This document shows positions 33,517 through 44,692 of a stretch of DNA of 64,000 nt, piece after piece. Position 1 is the stretch's first letter; each line of letters begins with the position of its first letter. Origin of the DNA: Xanthoparmelia taractica (taxonomy: Eukaryota; Ascomycota; Lecanoromycetes; Lecanorales; Parmeliaceae); assembly GCA_033085395.1 (NCBI GenBank), contig JANQBS010000001.1, positions 248,001-312,000 on the forward strand. The letters are read 5' to 3'. The notes beneath the pieces are model-generated. The model was not told the DNA's origin, made no database searches, and worked only from the letters and a program-made list of their open reading frames with translations. Position numbers and translations under genes: made by a program.

Positions 33517-36500
33517 ATGTTTACCATCTTGTTCGGTTCCTTGACTGACCGTTTGTCTTTTCCAGCAGACTCGGGTATACGGCACGTGGTCTCACACAAG
33601 GAAAGATCAGAAGATGCTTTGGATATACTGAGGCTTCCAAAGAACAGAAGCACTGGGGATCTACTCTCGGGTGCAAAAAGAACAGCAGGAAATGGGAAAC
33701 TACGGGTTTCCTTCGATGCTGGATCTGCCACGGGTGAACCAACGGCCAAGTCGCCCATCATGGCAGAACACGAGCATGGATTTGGTATATCTGGACTGCG
33801 GTGGATACGCCAGCAGCCTGCTTCTCGAGCACCATCGCACCCTTCGTCGCCATCCACTTCTTATACACTCCCTCCAAGGTCTTCCTCCATGACAGTAGAG
33901 TCGTCGACTTCTCGAGCATTCACAGGAGTTGGACCTTCTTCGCCCACGCTGAACTTTGGTGAAGATCTGTCTCGATTCCCTTCCGAGTCTCTACATTCGT
34001 TCTCCTTTGCCCATCAGTCCGAAGGTGCGCTCCACAACCGTCAAAGTGTTTTGAAAAGGGCTCTGGAGTTCATGCGCGACCGACTTGGCTTTGGAGTACA
34101 ACATCCGGGCGTCATGACCGCGCAGGCCAAAGTCACTGGTGATGTGGAAGTCCAAAGCATGATGGATCTCTTGCTACGGGCGGACATTCTTGGACATGAC
34201 TCACAAAACGCTCAGAATGCTCGGCAGCTTCAAGGCCCGATGACTGGACCAGCAGGTGTTGAACGAAACGTCTTCGACAATGCGTTTCACCCGCCGTCAA
34301 CGAGCCAAGAAGCACTCCGGGAATCCGCATCGGCAGATCAGAACTCAGAGCAAATGGTGGATAACGAACTGTCAAGACCTGGATCAAACCAACCAGAAAC
34401 TTCGCTAGCAAGTGAAGCCTCAGCTCCTGATTCTGTAGAACCTGAATCACCATCTAGTGCCTTACCCGTTTCAGAGACATCTCACGTTCAACCAACCGGC
34501 ATGAAGCGTACATACACAGACTTATCTTTTCTAAACCTACAAACGAAGCTCGTGGAAGCGCTTGCAAAGCCGTACCAGGCGAGCGATGGTGCTCACGAAA
34601 CCCTTTTATCACCAGCGCCACTGGCAGGCTTCGCCAATGCTCTCAACGCTGGCATGAACACGCCTTCCCTAGTACACGGGCACAACAATAGATGGGTACC
34701 CGCTGCGCAGGCTGTGTTCACTACGGAGACTTCGTCGCCGTGGACAATACTCCTCGCAAACGATCTTGCGTGCCTAGTCTTTGGAGTGACAAAAGTTGAG
34801 TTCAAGAAGTTGAGCATGCTCGAGTTCATCAGGGAAGATCGAAGATTATGGTTAGAGCATAAACTTATGTCTCCAGGCTCAGAGGCAACAGCCAAAGCAC
34901 GCCAAGCAGGTAGTAAAAGCGCAAGGACCAGTCCAAGATCAACGAGCTCCGCGAAAACGGGTGGCGGAGTAACTGCACAGCTTCTCAGCAAGCCTCCATG
35001 GCGGCAGCAAAGGGCTCAGACTGATGACTGGAAGTCGAAGACGTCAAGGGGAGCACCACATCATCTTGCCAACAAATCCCGGGGTGTCCTACTGTGTGGG
35101 GATATTGTGCCGATACGAAAGCGCAATGGAGCTACGGGAGCAGCAAGCCTGTGGGTCAAAGAGAAGCGGGGTGGTCTGATATGGGTACTGGAGGAGATTG
35201 CAGAAGATATCGCCACCCTTAAGCTTGATGCGGGTTTGCGTGTGATCAAAGCTACAGGAGCTACGAACGTGATTTGGGGAAATTTAGATTTTTGTGCTGG
35301 AACGGAACTACAACGTCTGATCCCACAGATGCCCAGAAAAAGCGGCTCCTCAATTCTGAGTAAGACAGGCTTTGCGAAAACAGGCTTCGTAGGTGACAAC
35401 ACAGTTCAGTACTTTACGGCCAGAAGTGGTGATGGCATGAATATCCCTGTTTCGGTCACCGTGGAGCCTGACCTCGAAACTTTACGGGTCTCGAGCTTTC
35501 CGCATATCGCGGGTATTGTGGTCCTTTCGGCTTCGAACCTCACGGTCATGAGCTCTAACTCGGTCTTTTCTGCGGCCCTCTTTGGCGAAGCCGAACTCAG
35601 CGGTCAGAAGATCAGCGAGCTGATACCGCAGTTTGAGAAGATCCTTGATTTGTTGACCGCCGAGGATGATTTGAACTTGGTTGATGGTATCGTCGTACCA
35701 GAGCATAGTTTCCGGAGAGCGCGAGCCCTGTTGGCTCTACGCGAAGGCAACGAAGATGCTGCCACCATATTTCTACGGCCGCAAGGCTTGATAGCTCGTC
35801 ATCGAGATGGGTCAGAGCTAAATGTCGACGTGCAAATGCGTGTTGTACGAAGCGAGAGATCCACGGCTAATGATGCCGTCATCGAGGAAAAGAGCGAAGA
35901 CAGCGATTCGGCGAGCGAGGAGGTTGATACTTCGGAGATTGTATACGCTCTGTGGATTACATATTCGCGGCAGCTTCACTCCGCACTTCTTCCTGGTGGA
36001 ACCGCTACACCAAACCTCTCACGGCCCGGTACACCCCACCAACCTTCTCCTGGTCAAGAGAGCCGGTCGATTACTCCAGATCAGATTGACCGAGAAGACT
36101 TGAAGCCAGGAACTTCAACTACAACGTCCCTTACACAGCAGATTGAAGAAGCGGCATCCCAGCCTATCTCCGAGAGTCCATCCAAGCATGTGGTGTCAGA
36201 GCCAGTACCCCGCGTCTCCACTCCCAAGGCAAAGGAACTGCCAAAGAAGAAGAAGAAGATCTCGGATTTTGTCGTACTTGAAGACATGGGCCAAGGCGCG
36301 TATGGCCAGGTAAAATTGGCCCGATACGCCAAAGCCAATGGGCAAAAAGTCGTCCTTAAATACGTGACCAAACGTCGCATCCTCGTGGATACATGGACCC
36401 GAGACCGGCGCCTTGGAACAGTCCCGCTGGAAATCCATGTCCTCGATTACCTGCGAAGAGACGAGTTACGACACCCCAACATTGTCGAAATGACGGACTT

Positions 36501-37155
36501 CTTCGAAGACGATGTTAATTACTACATCGAAATGGTACCGCACGGCTTGCCAGGCATGGATCTGTTTGATTACATTGAGATGCGGTCAACCATGGATGAG
36601 GCTGAATGTCGAAATATCTTCTTGCAGGTGGTGGATGCATTGCATCACCTACACACCAAAGCACTAGTTGTTCACCGCGACATCAAAGACGAAAACATCA
36701 TTCTGGACGGCGAAGGCAAAGTCAAGCTCATCGATTTCGGTAGCGCGGCGTACATCAAGAACGGCCCCTTTGACGTCTTTGTAGGAACAATCGGTACGTC
36801 CTTCCTCCCTTTCCCACCACCCCCCTTCCCTTCCCATCCCATCCATCCCGCATGGCTTACTTTGGCGTCTTGTCTAGATTACGCCGCACCCGAGGTCCTC
36901 CAGGGTAAATCCTACCGCGGCAAAGAACAAGACATTTGGGCCCTCGGCATCCTCCTCTACACGCTCGTCTACAAAGAAAACCCCTTTTACAGCATCGATG
37001 AGATACTGGACCACGAACTGCGCATACCGTGGATCATGTCGCCCGCGAATATCGAGTTGCTCAAGCAGATGCTCGATAGGGATGTCGATAGGAGATTGAC
37101 CATCAGCCAGGTTCGGAACGCGGGGTGGTGCAGGGAGGCTGGTGGTGGTAGATGA
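33517..37155 (+). CDS. PAS-domain serine/threonine kinase (PASK/Psk1-type)
   Basis: Exons 33517-36793 and 36878-37155; 1184 aa from the ATG at 33517, but AG sites just after it and an ATG at 33477 suggest a short upstream exon, so the start is uncertain. PAS-like segments lie at about 405-450 and 660-800 (HIAGIVVLSASNLTVMSSNS). The kinase domain starts near 915: glycine loop GQGAYGQV (925-932), Lys948, HRD at 1053-1055, DFG from Asp1073, and, after splicing, GTIDYAAPEV. All catalytic residues are present. PAS kinases sense nutrient state and phosphorylate glycogen synthase, UDP-glucose pyrophosphorylase and translation factors in yeast. The kinase-domain intron is 84 bases, in frame and without stops. 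Confidence 0.9.
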   Translation: MFTILFGSLTDRLSFPADSGIRHVVSHKERSEDALDILRLPKNRSTGDLLSGAKRTAGNGKLRVSFDAGSATGEPTAKSPIMAEHEHGFGISGLRWIRQQPASRAPSHPSSPSTSYTLPPRSSSMTVESSTSRAFTGVGPSSPTLNFGEDLSRFPSESLHSFSFAHQSEGALHNRQSVLKRALEFMRDRLGFGVQHPGVMTAQAKVTGDVEVQSMMDLLLRADILGHDSQNAQNARQLQGPMTGPAGVERNVFDNAFHPPSTSQEALRESASADQNSEQMVDNELSRPGSNQPETSLASEASAPDSVEPESPSSALPVSETSHVQPTGMKRTYTDLSFLNLQTKLVEALAKPYQASDGAHETLLSPAPLAGFANALNAGMNTPSLVHGHNNRWVPAAQAVFTTETSSPWTILLANDLACLVFGVTKVEFKKLSMLEFIREDRRLWLEHKLMSPGSEATAKARQAGSKSARTSPRSTSSAKTGGGVTAQLLSKPPWRQQRAQTDDWKSKTSRGAPHHLANKSRGVLLCGDIVPIRKRNGATGAASLWVKEKRGGLIWVLEEIAEDIATLKLDAGLRVIKATGATNVIWGNLDFCAGTELQRLIPQMPRKSGSSILSKTGFAKTGFVGDNTVQYFTARSGDGMNIPVSVTVEPDLETLRVSSFPHIAGIVVLSASNLTVMSSNSVFSAALFGEAELSGQKISELIPQFEKILDLLTAEDDLNLVDGIVVPEHSFRRARALLALREGNEDAATIFLRPQGLIARHRDGSELNVDVQMRVVRSERSTANDAVIEEKSEDSDSASEEVDTSEIVYALWITYSRQLHSALLPGGTATPNLSRPGTPHQPSPGQESRSITPDQIDREDLKPGTSTTTSLTQQIEEAASQPISESPSKHVVSEPVPRVSTPKAKELPKKKKKISDFVVLEDMGQGAYGQVKLARYAKANGQKVVLKYVTKRRILVDTWTRDRRLGTVPLEIHVLDYLRRDELRHPNIVEMTDFFEDDVNYYIEMVPHGLPGMDLFDYIEMRSTMDEAECRNIFLQVVDALHHLHTKALVVHRDIKDENIILDGEGKVKLIDFGSAAYIKNGPFDVFVGTIGTSFLPFPPPPFPSHPIHPAWLTLASCLDYAAPEVLQGKSYRGKEQDIWALGILLYTLVYKENPFYSIDEILDHELRIPWIMSPANIELLKQMLDRDVDRRLTISQVRNAGWCREAGGGR

Positions 37156-38227
37156 TGGTGGGTGCTTTTGGGAGAATTGGAGCGGTGTAGGCGTCCGATT
37201 AGATGGTTGTGGGTTCTGATTTGCATGCATGTTCCCATCGGGTGTCGGTCTTTGATAACCAGGTAAACTTTTCTTTCTGCTTTTCTTTGCATCTGGGCGC
37301 AGACAGATCTATTTGCATTTTCTTCGCCAGATATTTGGGGGGTTTTTGGGACATTTTCATGGATGGTGGGTCTTTGGCATTGGCATTGGACGTGTTTTTT
37401 TTACATCGATACCCATGGCATACTTAGGCAAACAGAACAGGGGATTTAGTTTATTTTTATCATTTTCCATTCACAGATGGTCGAAGATTTCAATAAAGAC
37501 ATCATCAGTCAGTCACACACTCATGGCGTGGGCTTTGCTGCATGCACCATTCTTTTCTTTTACAGCTGTTGGGAAACAATGGCATTGGAAATTATGTCAA
37601 ACGTACTCGTACGTAGAACGCTATATCCGTTCGTCCGTTCAAAGGTACCAATCAAGTCCCATGATCCAGACTATTGCATACGCGCTTGCTTGCTTCTATT
37701 GCGTTCTCATGATTGAAGTTTGAACCTTGCAGACACAACCGTCATCTGTCTTGCAGGAAAATCTTCATATCATACCCCATCTCCCATCCCCACGCCTGCT
37801 TGCTTCCCGGCCTCTCTCATCTCTCAGAGATGTGGATGCAAGGGGCAAGCTGCTGTGATGACTTAAGTGGGTCATTCATTAGCCGTCCCGTAAGAGCCCT
37901 CCGTGTCTGGTATACCTGCCAGAGTTGATGGAAAGGGTTGACCGTGCTAGCTAAGTGGTGCCGGATGGAAATATATGGTAGAGACGAGATGCGTTTAATC
38001 GGCAGAAAAGACGCCCCTCCAGCTGGGCTCAGTCTGCTGATGAATATTTTTTCCGGATCGTAAAAGCCGCGGTGACGGTCCCTCCCGCTGTCAGCAACGG
38101 TGTATCATGGTCATGGTGTCTCAGTCGTAGATCGTTATATATCATGATCTCTCATGGGCACATTGGTAGCGTACTTCTGGCCACCCGTGAGAGTGGTGGT
38201 AACGTGTTGGTACAACCCGAGCGATCT
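37156..38227. other. intergenic between convergent genes
   Basis: 3' flanks of the PAS kinase and phosphatase genes. T-rich in places, no further feature. Confidence 0.5.
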
Positions 38228-41197
38228 TCATATCATATCGAAGATGCTCCTCGTAATCGGTGCCTCACCAACCTGATGCGGACTCCTAGGATCCTCCTCC
38301 TTAGCCCCCGGGCTCATAAGACCTTGCTCGAAGACCGACGAGCCTGCCAGATCGCCAGCCGAAGTGCGGTGGAAGGGACTAGCTGTGAACTCTGCAGCTC
38401 GGGGAGAAAGGAGTGAGGGAGTCTGTGGGACGTCAGGATCGATGGCTCGCGGTGATGGCTGGACCATGGTCAATTGTGGTGGGGATTGGCCGGGATGGAG
38501 GGGTAATTGGCGCAGTCCCAGAGGGCCTTGGCGTCGCCTTAAGAGGCTGCTGAAGCCTGCTGGGAGAGTGGGCGATGGTGTTGATAAAGTGGTCGTTGGT
38601 GGGGAGGGTGAGAGCGTCATTTCGATCTCTTTAATTGAAGGGGAAGCAGGTGGTTGAAAGCGCAGATCTTCGGTGACCAACTCCATAGACGTTGGGGGAG
38701 ATTCTGGAGCCGACATTTCTTTGTTGTCCGAATCTTCGTACGAGTCACTTGCTTCGGGCTGTAAGCCCCGTCTCGACCCTGTCGGAGGCACTGGCTCTTT
38801 CACACTGGGAGAATCTTCATCAAACGACGGGAGTGACAATCTAATCTCAGGACCAAAATCCATCTTCGGTAGGGACATGTCAGTTGGACCAAGCTCATTA
38901 TTGGCGAGATCTTTGGCAACTTCCTGCAGGTCCTTGGCCACCCCTCCTGTGGGCGCTGGGGTCTCCTTCTCTTCGATGCCTTCACGCTCCATTGTCGAAG
39001 GCGAAAAAATCATTTCAGTATCTGGATCGGAGATCTCAGGCGGGGTCGTGCAGAGGGGTTCGGCAAAAGAAGGGACAGCGTCACTTTCAGGCGCAGGCAA
39101 CTTCTGGCCTGGAGACCATTGCATATCTGGCGGCGCTGATGACGGACCTGGTGTGATGTCGCCCGAAGGGGTTGGCGCAAGCTGAGCTGAGCTTGGTGAA
39201 CTGAATGAGCTGGACCGTGCATCACGTCCTATTTGAGATGGCGCACTCAGTGACTTTTGCGGCGGACTTCGAAGTCCCGAAGACGGTAGACCAGAGTCTA
39301 AATTTGGGTTCACCACGGCGTTTGGGTTTGAGCGTCCAGATCCCAGAGCTCGCCATGAATGCCACGCTGCTGTTCCCATGGGATGCGTCTTGACTAACTT
39401 GGATTTAAACTCCGACAGTTGATATATGAGGTTCATGTTTGGCCCGATCCATCTACTTCGGAATTTGACTGCATCATAGGCCTCTTGCACAGTGAGCTGT
39501 GGATTTTTGTATAGTCCATAGGCAACAACAAGGCTTGCTGATCGGCTGACTCCGCACTGGCAATGCACCAGTACTCTCTTATCTTGCCGCACTCGGTTGT
39601 CGATGAGCTCACATAACCTCAGCAAATCATCTACCACGTTGGTATTGTGGTCCCAAGGGACATGGATGTATTCAGGCTCCGGCCTGGATGCCTTTGGTGT
39701 GCCCGGCGCCGTCATGGAAGCATCTTCCATTTGCGCCTCGAGGGCAGAGGCGAAAGACTTCTCCGAAACCGCAGTTTGAGGCTCTGAAACGCTATCTCGA
39801 CCAGCGAGGTAGGCGTTGTCTGTATTCGAAGCTCTGTGTATCTCCGGCCCTTCTCTTTGGGGTTTTGCATCCATATCTGGCGCGGCCAAGAACGGGTTCA
39901 ATACTTCTCGCGCGACGTTCAGAATGACGTCGAATTCTCTTGCCTCGACATGGCTGGGTTCGAGGTAAAGGTAGACGTGTGGATCATAAATGCACACAGG
40001 CCCTTGTGGGTATGCGGGCGACTTGACCTCTTGGGAGAGCGGAGGCTCATAGTCTGTCTCCTCTTGCACATGGTCAAGGGTCTGCCTTGTGATTGGGGAA
40101 GATGCTGAAGTATCGAAAGAAGATAGAGACGAAACACTCAGCGGCGGTCGTGCTTTGCCTATCCGGCCACCGGTGGTGAAGGAACGGCTCGAGGTTGCGG
40201 GAACGGCGAAGGGTGGCAATCGCATACCGCCCTCAGGGGCAAGGGTTGGAGAGAATAACGCGCCATTTGAAGACGTTTGTAGTAATCGCAAGGTGCGAAT
40301 CTGTGGATCTGATGGGCTTTGAAAGGTTGCGCTCGGCCGATCTTGGCCGGAATTGCTGGAATCGGGAGTGGTAATCATGAGCGGGAGAGTGCTGGGCTTC
40401 TTCTTAGGTATTTTAGGCGGAACGATGAATGCTGGCGTAGGTGGAGCAGAGAAGGCGTTCGTGGACGATTGTGGCGGATTCGATAGTCCCAATTTTGGAA
40501 GCTGAGGGCCGGTGCGATTTGACGCAGAAGTATTCACAGACAGGTTCTTCATATTGCGCATTTTCTTGTTTGGCGAATCTGCGCGCTCCAAACCCGGTAA
40601 GACTGGAAATGAGCTCGAGAAAGGATCTTTGCGCTCCATCTCTGACTGATTGTTCGGCATTGAGTTTGTTCTCAGGGTTTTGAATGATGTGAGAGGTGAG
40701 GAGGAGTCTGGAGTCTCGGGCGGCGAACGAGGCGAAGGTTCAGTGAGAGAAGACTCCACTGTCGATATTGTAGTCGTAGGGGAGGACTCCGTGGATTCAA
40801 AGGTCGAGCTGGAGTCGCGACGTCCTGTTGAAGGAGCAGGTTGGGCGAGGTTGAAAGGCCTTTTGGTAGTCCTGCCCTGTGAAGCGGTTGCCGCAGTATC
40901 ACCTTCATACGCTTCTAACCTGTCCGGGCCGTTTCCAAACACCGACATAAACGAAGGTAAGGATGCCAGAAGCGACTGTGAACTTGTTGACACAGGCATA
41001 CTTGAGCCTGATAATTTTTTCGGTGAGGACCTCTTTGCTGACGGATAGTGTTCATGAGACCCATATGCTACCTCAAGGCCAAGTGCTCCCTTCGAGGGAA
41101 AGACATTACTATTACGGCTCGTTTGAAACTCGGGACGCGATGTATGAAGGCCGTCGACTACAGAAATCACGTCAGTACAGATTATAGAGGCCATCAT
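38228..41197 (-). CDS. large dual-specificity protein phosphatase (Msg5-like MAPK phosphatase)
   Basis: An intronless 989-aa protein. The catalytic domain lies in the middle: CIYDPHVYLYLEPSHVEARE and FDVILNVAREV form the first part; an insert of about 90 residues follows; then EYIHVPWDHNTN and the active-site loop VHCQCGVSRSAS with nucleophile Cys546, matching HCx5R, then VQEAYDAVKFRSRWIGPNMN. The flanks (1-400 and 640-989) are Ser/Pro-rich and disordered, with many SP/TP sites typical of MAPK substrates. The domain layout matches Msg5-type phosphatases, which inactivate MAP kinases of cell-wall and mating pathways. It faces the PAS kinase tail to tail. Assignment to dual-specificity phosphatase is sure; the Msg5 label is probable. 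Confidence 0.85.
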   Translation of the reverse strand: MMASIICTDVISVVDGLHTSRPEFQTSRNSNVFPSKGALGLEVAYGSHEHYPSAKRSSPKKLSGSSMPVSTSSQSLLASLPSFMSVFGNGPDRLEAYEGDTAATASQGRTTKRPFNLAQPAPSTGRRDSSSTFESTESSPTTTISTVESSLTEPSPRSPPETPDSSSPLTSFKTLRTNSMPNNQSEMERKDPFSSSFPVLPGLERADSPNKKMRNMKNLSVNTSASNRTGPQLPKLGLSNPPQSSTNAFSAPPTPAFIVPPKIPKKKPSTLPLMITTPDSSNSGQDRPSATFQSPSDPQIRTLRLLQTSSNGALFSPTLAPEGGMRLPPFAVPATSSRSFTTGGRIGKARPPLSVSSLSSFDTSASSPITRQTLDHVQEETDYEPPLSQEVKSPAYPQGPVCIYDPHVYLYLEPSHVEAREFDVILNVAREVLNPFLAAPDMDAKPQREGPEIHRASNTDNAYLAGRDSVSEPQTAVSEKSFASALEAQMEDASMTAPGTPKASRPEPEYIHVPWDHNTNVVDDLLRLCELIDNRVRQDKRVLVHCQCGVSRSASLVVAYGLYKNPQLTVQEAYDAVKFRSRWIGPNMNLIYQLSEFKSKLVKTHPMGTAAWHSWRALGSGRSNPNAVVNPNLDSGLPSSGLRSPPQKSLSAPSQIGRDARSSSFSSPSSAQLAPTPSGDITPGPSSAPPDMQWSPGQKLPAPESDAVPSFAEPLCTTPPEISDPDTEMIFSPSTMEREGIEEKETPAPTGGVAKDLQEVAKDLANNELGPTDMSLPKMDFGPEIRLSLPSFDEDSPSVKEPVPPTGSRRGLQPEASDSYEDSDNKEMSAPESPPTSMELVTEDLRFQPPASPSIKEIEMTLSPSPPTTTLSTPSPTLPAGFSSLLRRRQGPLGLRQLPLHPGQSPPQLTMVQPSPRAIDPDVPQTPSLLSPRAAEFTASPFHRTSAGDLAGSSVFEQGLMSPGAKEEDPRSPHQVGEAPITRSIFDMI

Positions 41198-43730
41198 CGT
41201 GACGGGCTCATGTCAGACGGGTGCATTTGCAAGCACGCCTGGAAGGATGGATGAAGCCGTGAATATTAGGACTTGGAGGTTTGCCGCTGAAGGAGAATCG
41301 TCTGGCTTGCATGAAGAAAAGTCCAGTGCAGGCAAGCCAATCGGAGACACTGAGACATGAGATGAAAAGACTAACCCTAGGCTGTGAGCGAAGCGCTGGC
41401 TTCCCCTCCCTTCCCCTGGATGTGTGATTGGCGACTCGATACGTGTCTGCCTTTGGCGTCCAAGCCTTGGCCTTGTCTTGACCCTCCTACGCTGGGAGAT
41501 TGATGGATCTCGTTGCGAGGTGAAGTATTGACGATGTTAAGCGCCTGGTATCAATCGCGATAGATGCTTGGTGGAGTAAGGATTCGATGAGGGAATTGGA
41601 GGGGTGGATAGTGAGGGACGGAGAGGCTCGGTGAAGGTTGAGGGTGTGAGGTTCTTGTCGCTGTGTGGTTTGAGAGGACCAATGAGGATGAAAGATCTGT
41701 TGGTGGGGAAGTCAGCGCTTTCATACTTGAACCAATCACTGCGCCTCGAACCTTTAGCCGCTCAGACCAGATGCACCCTATCACCTTTCGATCTTCTCGT
41801 GGAAATATTAATGGTCCAATTGTGCAGGAAAGCCAGGCGCAAAAGTTTGCAAGAAGGACGAGAGAATCGATCTTTTTCCTACTCGAGAAGGTAGGCAGCC
41901 GGGAGAAAGTAGGTAGGCAGAGGACAGTAGTAGCCAGTGGAGGTCCGACTGGTGGTCTCTAAGGGTCGAGTCCGAGGCCAGGATTTAAGCAAATGCAACT
42001 ATGCAACAAGGATGGGAAGAGCCTGGCCCACGGTTGCCGATATCTTCAATCAAGTCGACTTGGTACCTGGTGGTAAGAATTATGGCAAACGGCAAATAGC
42101 AGAAGGCAAACGAGTGCCATTTAACAAGGGGTTTCCTGGAGAATTCGGTAATGTCCAAGGATGCTGATGTTTTGGAACTTGTAACGAGTCTCAGCTATTC
42201 ATGGCCGAGCAGTCATGGGCAAGTGAATTTCAAGTTGTCTCCCCTTTGATGTCGCATGCAATGAATTGCTTTCTGGCGACAGCAAAGAGCATTTGAAACA
42301 TCACCATTCGGGTTCATGTATCATGTATGAAGATATTATTTTTCTCTGATATTACTTTTTTTTTGCATTTGCTTGCCTTTAAAAAGTAGTACCGAGAATT
42401 GCCACCCCCCCCCCTCCCCCCCCCCTCCCCCCTCAAAAATGCAAGCGTCCAGGGTTGTGTTGTGCTTTCCCTGCTTCTGCTTTCTCCTTGAGCGAACAGA
42501 ATGAAAAGAAATCCCGAATCTCCAAAAGCCAATTGCCGGAGCTACATCATACCGGGAATAGTGCCGGTTTCAGAGTTATTTTTAGCTGAGCCACATTACC
42601 CTACGGTTAGAAGTACCTAAGATTAACTGAATGCTTGTTCGCACATTTACTTGGTAGTTACTGTACTTCTATTATTCATGCCACACGCATGCCCGGTACT
42701 TATACTCTGGAAATGCAGACAAGGCCCTTTTGAACAAGATATTAGCAATCTTATCTTATCTACTGCTGTCCTGGCCTCCAGTATTTTGGGGTAAATCGAT
42801 CAAGAGAAAAAGAAGCCAACCCGGTTGCTGTCACCCACAAGACAGATTGTGTCACCTTCGGACTTTGCTCGGCTTCAACGAGTCCTAAGTCCTACATTAA
42901 ACCACTCTATTCCCTCACACAATCCATTGGCTCTCAAGTAAATTCTTCCTCCCGGCGCACTGCAATCTCCTGCACAATCCCACATGCTATAATAACATGT
43001 ATCAATCTATCTCCGTCATCCTCTGCGGCAAGTCGCCGACCGTTGCTTTGGCCGTCAATGCAAGTCCCTTGCCCGATTACTGAAGTCGTTTCATCTGATC
43101 ATTGCTCTCTCCTCAAGTAATTATAGCAATCCAAGCCCTCAGGTCTCCGGATGCCGAAGCCCCTGAGACTCCTTCCATTTCTTCAAGGCAAGAGTCCGCC
43201 GGCCAGCGACAGTAAATATCCAAATTTGTCGGAGCTGTAATTATCGGCGGTGCGTCCAAGGATCAGGCAATCCCGAATTTGCCGACGTCTGCGAGCCATA
43301 GATGAGTAATTATACGACGGAGTCCTGCTCCGCCTTTGAGACCAAGTCCGGAAGCATGTGACCGGGATAATCTTAATAAGCAACGGCGTCAAATATTTCA
43401 ACCTGACCTCACTTTCCCGCTGTCTTTCAGCAAGCTTACGACGGTCAATTTCGTGTTGACTGCTGCGTCTTCCACGAGCGGCCTGACAGCTGTCGATTTT
43501 GATGACGTTGAGTATACCGTTTCTACCTGCTGAGCGGAATAGCCGCGTCGACCCAAGGTCGTGGTAGTGGTGAGATCTAGTCTGCTCTTGATGATGTTTC
43601 GGTATTGGATCTCTGATAGGAGTGAGGAGTAATAGGGAGGCCTCTGTAACTCATAACCGGACCAAGCCATGCTCCCTATCATATTACGTGGACAACTATC
43701 ACGTAGTCAGCCAAGCCTGCCTATATTCTG
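41198..43730. other. gene-poor stretch with possible relics
   Basis: Upstream region of the phosphatase gene followed by degenerate DNA. It has a poly-C tract, and near 43000-43390 fragments such as SVILCGKSPTVALAV and VGAVIIGGASKDQ that read like pieces of a Rossmann-type protein but are broken by stops. No intact gene was found. Confidence 0.4.
42402..42434 (+). repeat. poly-C tract
   Basis: About 30 bases of C broken by single T residues. Low complexity, non-coding, prone to length error in sequencing. Confidence 0.85.
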
Positions 43731-44300
43731 TTAAAGTTTAGTATAGTTAGCGCAACAAGGCAACACTTCGACCCAGGTCCAGAAGCCCCACGAATGGTCC
43801 TCCACTCGCTCCTGAGTCGACGTCATTCTCAGCCCCGGGCCTCCATCGGGGTCCATGTACCACCAACAGGTGATATACTCGCCTAAAGGCCGCATCTTGC
43901 CAGCATGTGAGCTGTCCGGGATGAAATGGTAGGAAGGGGAGGCCTGTATCCTCTTGATGTCAGGATGCCAGCAATGCTTGGTCAAAAGAGGTCTTGTAAG
44001 CAGTCTTTGCTGCGCCACAGGAAGTACCGCACGCCGCTCAGCTGAAAGGCATAACATTGGCCAAACAACTCCGCGAGAGGGCCAAGAAAGGATAGATCTA
44101 GTGTGTCGGTTAGGACGGAGATAAGAGAGGGTCATTTATGGCTGGATTCTGAAGATCATATCGAGGCCTTCAGACATTCTGCCAAGCGCCGATGCCGGCG
44201 AGATGAAGGTGAAGGAAGACTCGACGGCAGCGGCTGCCCATGCCTGCCTGATCATCCATTTTTTAGGGTTCTCAGGACTGTCAGGCCCAAACCAGTTTCT
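43731..44300 (-). pseudogene. decayed N-terminal part of an MFS drug-type transporter
   Basis: On the minus strand, after an acceptor at 44301, a frame gives NWFGPDSPENPKKW, the pre-membrane signature of DHA-type MFS transporters (GPDDPENPxNW), then VESSFTFISPASAL, the first helix, before a stop at 44138-44136. In another frame, FLGPLAELFGQ (about 44090-44058) matches the loop 2-3 motif of the superfamily (GPLSExYGR). A third piece near the 3' end (TSTQER, SWGFWTWV) resembles the helix 5 region. Order is right, frames are broken, and the C-terminal two thirds are missing. It cannot encode a working transporter. Confidence 0.6.
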
Positions 44301-44692
44301 CTAAAAGGGTTCTAATCAGCCTCATTACTTATACTGTGTGGGTGAATGACCTACATTAAACTTGGAGCTTTCAAGGACTCACTGTGTTCTTCTTCGAGAT
44401 CTTTTTTTTCTTCGCTATATTATGGCTTCCGCTTTCCTAGGTCTTGGTCATGTTGCGGCTGCTGAAGTGAAACTTGTGTCTAATTTCATGGCTTTTGAGA
44501 AGTTAATGAGTCATGCTGGTGCCAAGAGTATGAACGTACAGGACAGATGTCGGAATCGAACCTCGCAAAAGCGGTCGTAAGAGGGCATTTTATCAAGTAA
44601 GTATGTTGGGTGAAAGCCCCGAAATTCTCACTCATACGGTCCGCCTAGTTTCAATCTCCAAAGTGTTCAAGACCATCCTGTTCCTCTTCTGG
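44301..44692. other. intergenic, nothing firm
   Basis: Lies between the MFS relic and the 3' end of the Mio gene. A 52-codon plus-strand frame from the ATG at 44422 (MASAFLGLGHVAAAEVKL) reads somewhat like protein but has no support. Confidence 0.35.

Noticed and set aside
42402..42434. Telomere-like or functional C-rich repeat
   Set aside because: It is a simple homopolymer with single T breaks, not a telomeric unit, and lies inside the window.
44548..44565. tRNA B-box-like sequence on the minus strand (GGTTCGATTCC)
   Set aside because: The flanking bases do not form the T-stem, and no matching acceptor stem or anticodon arm was found.
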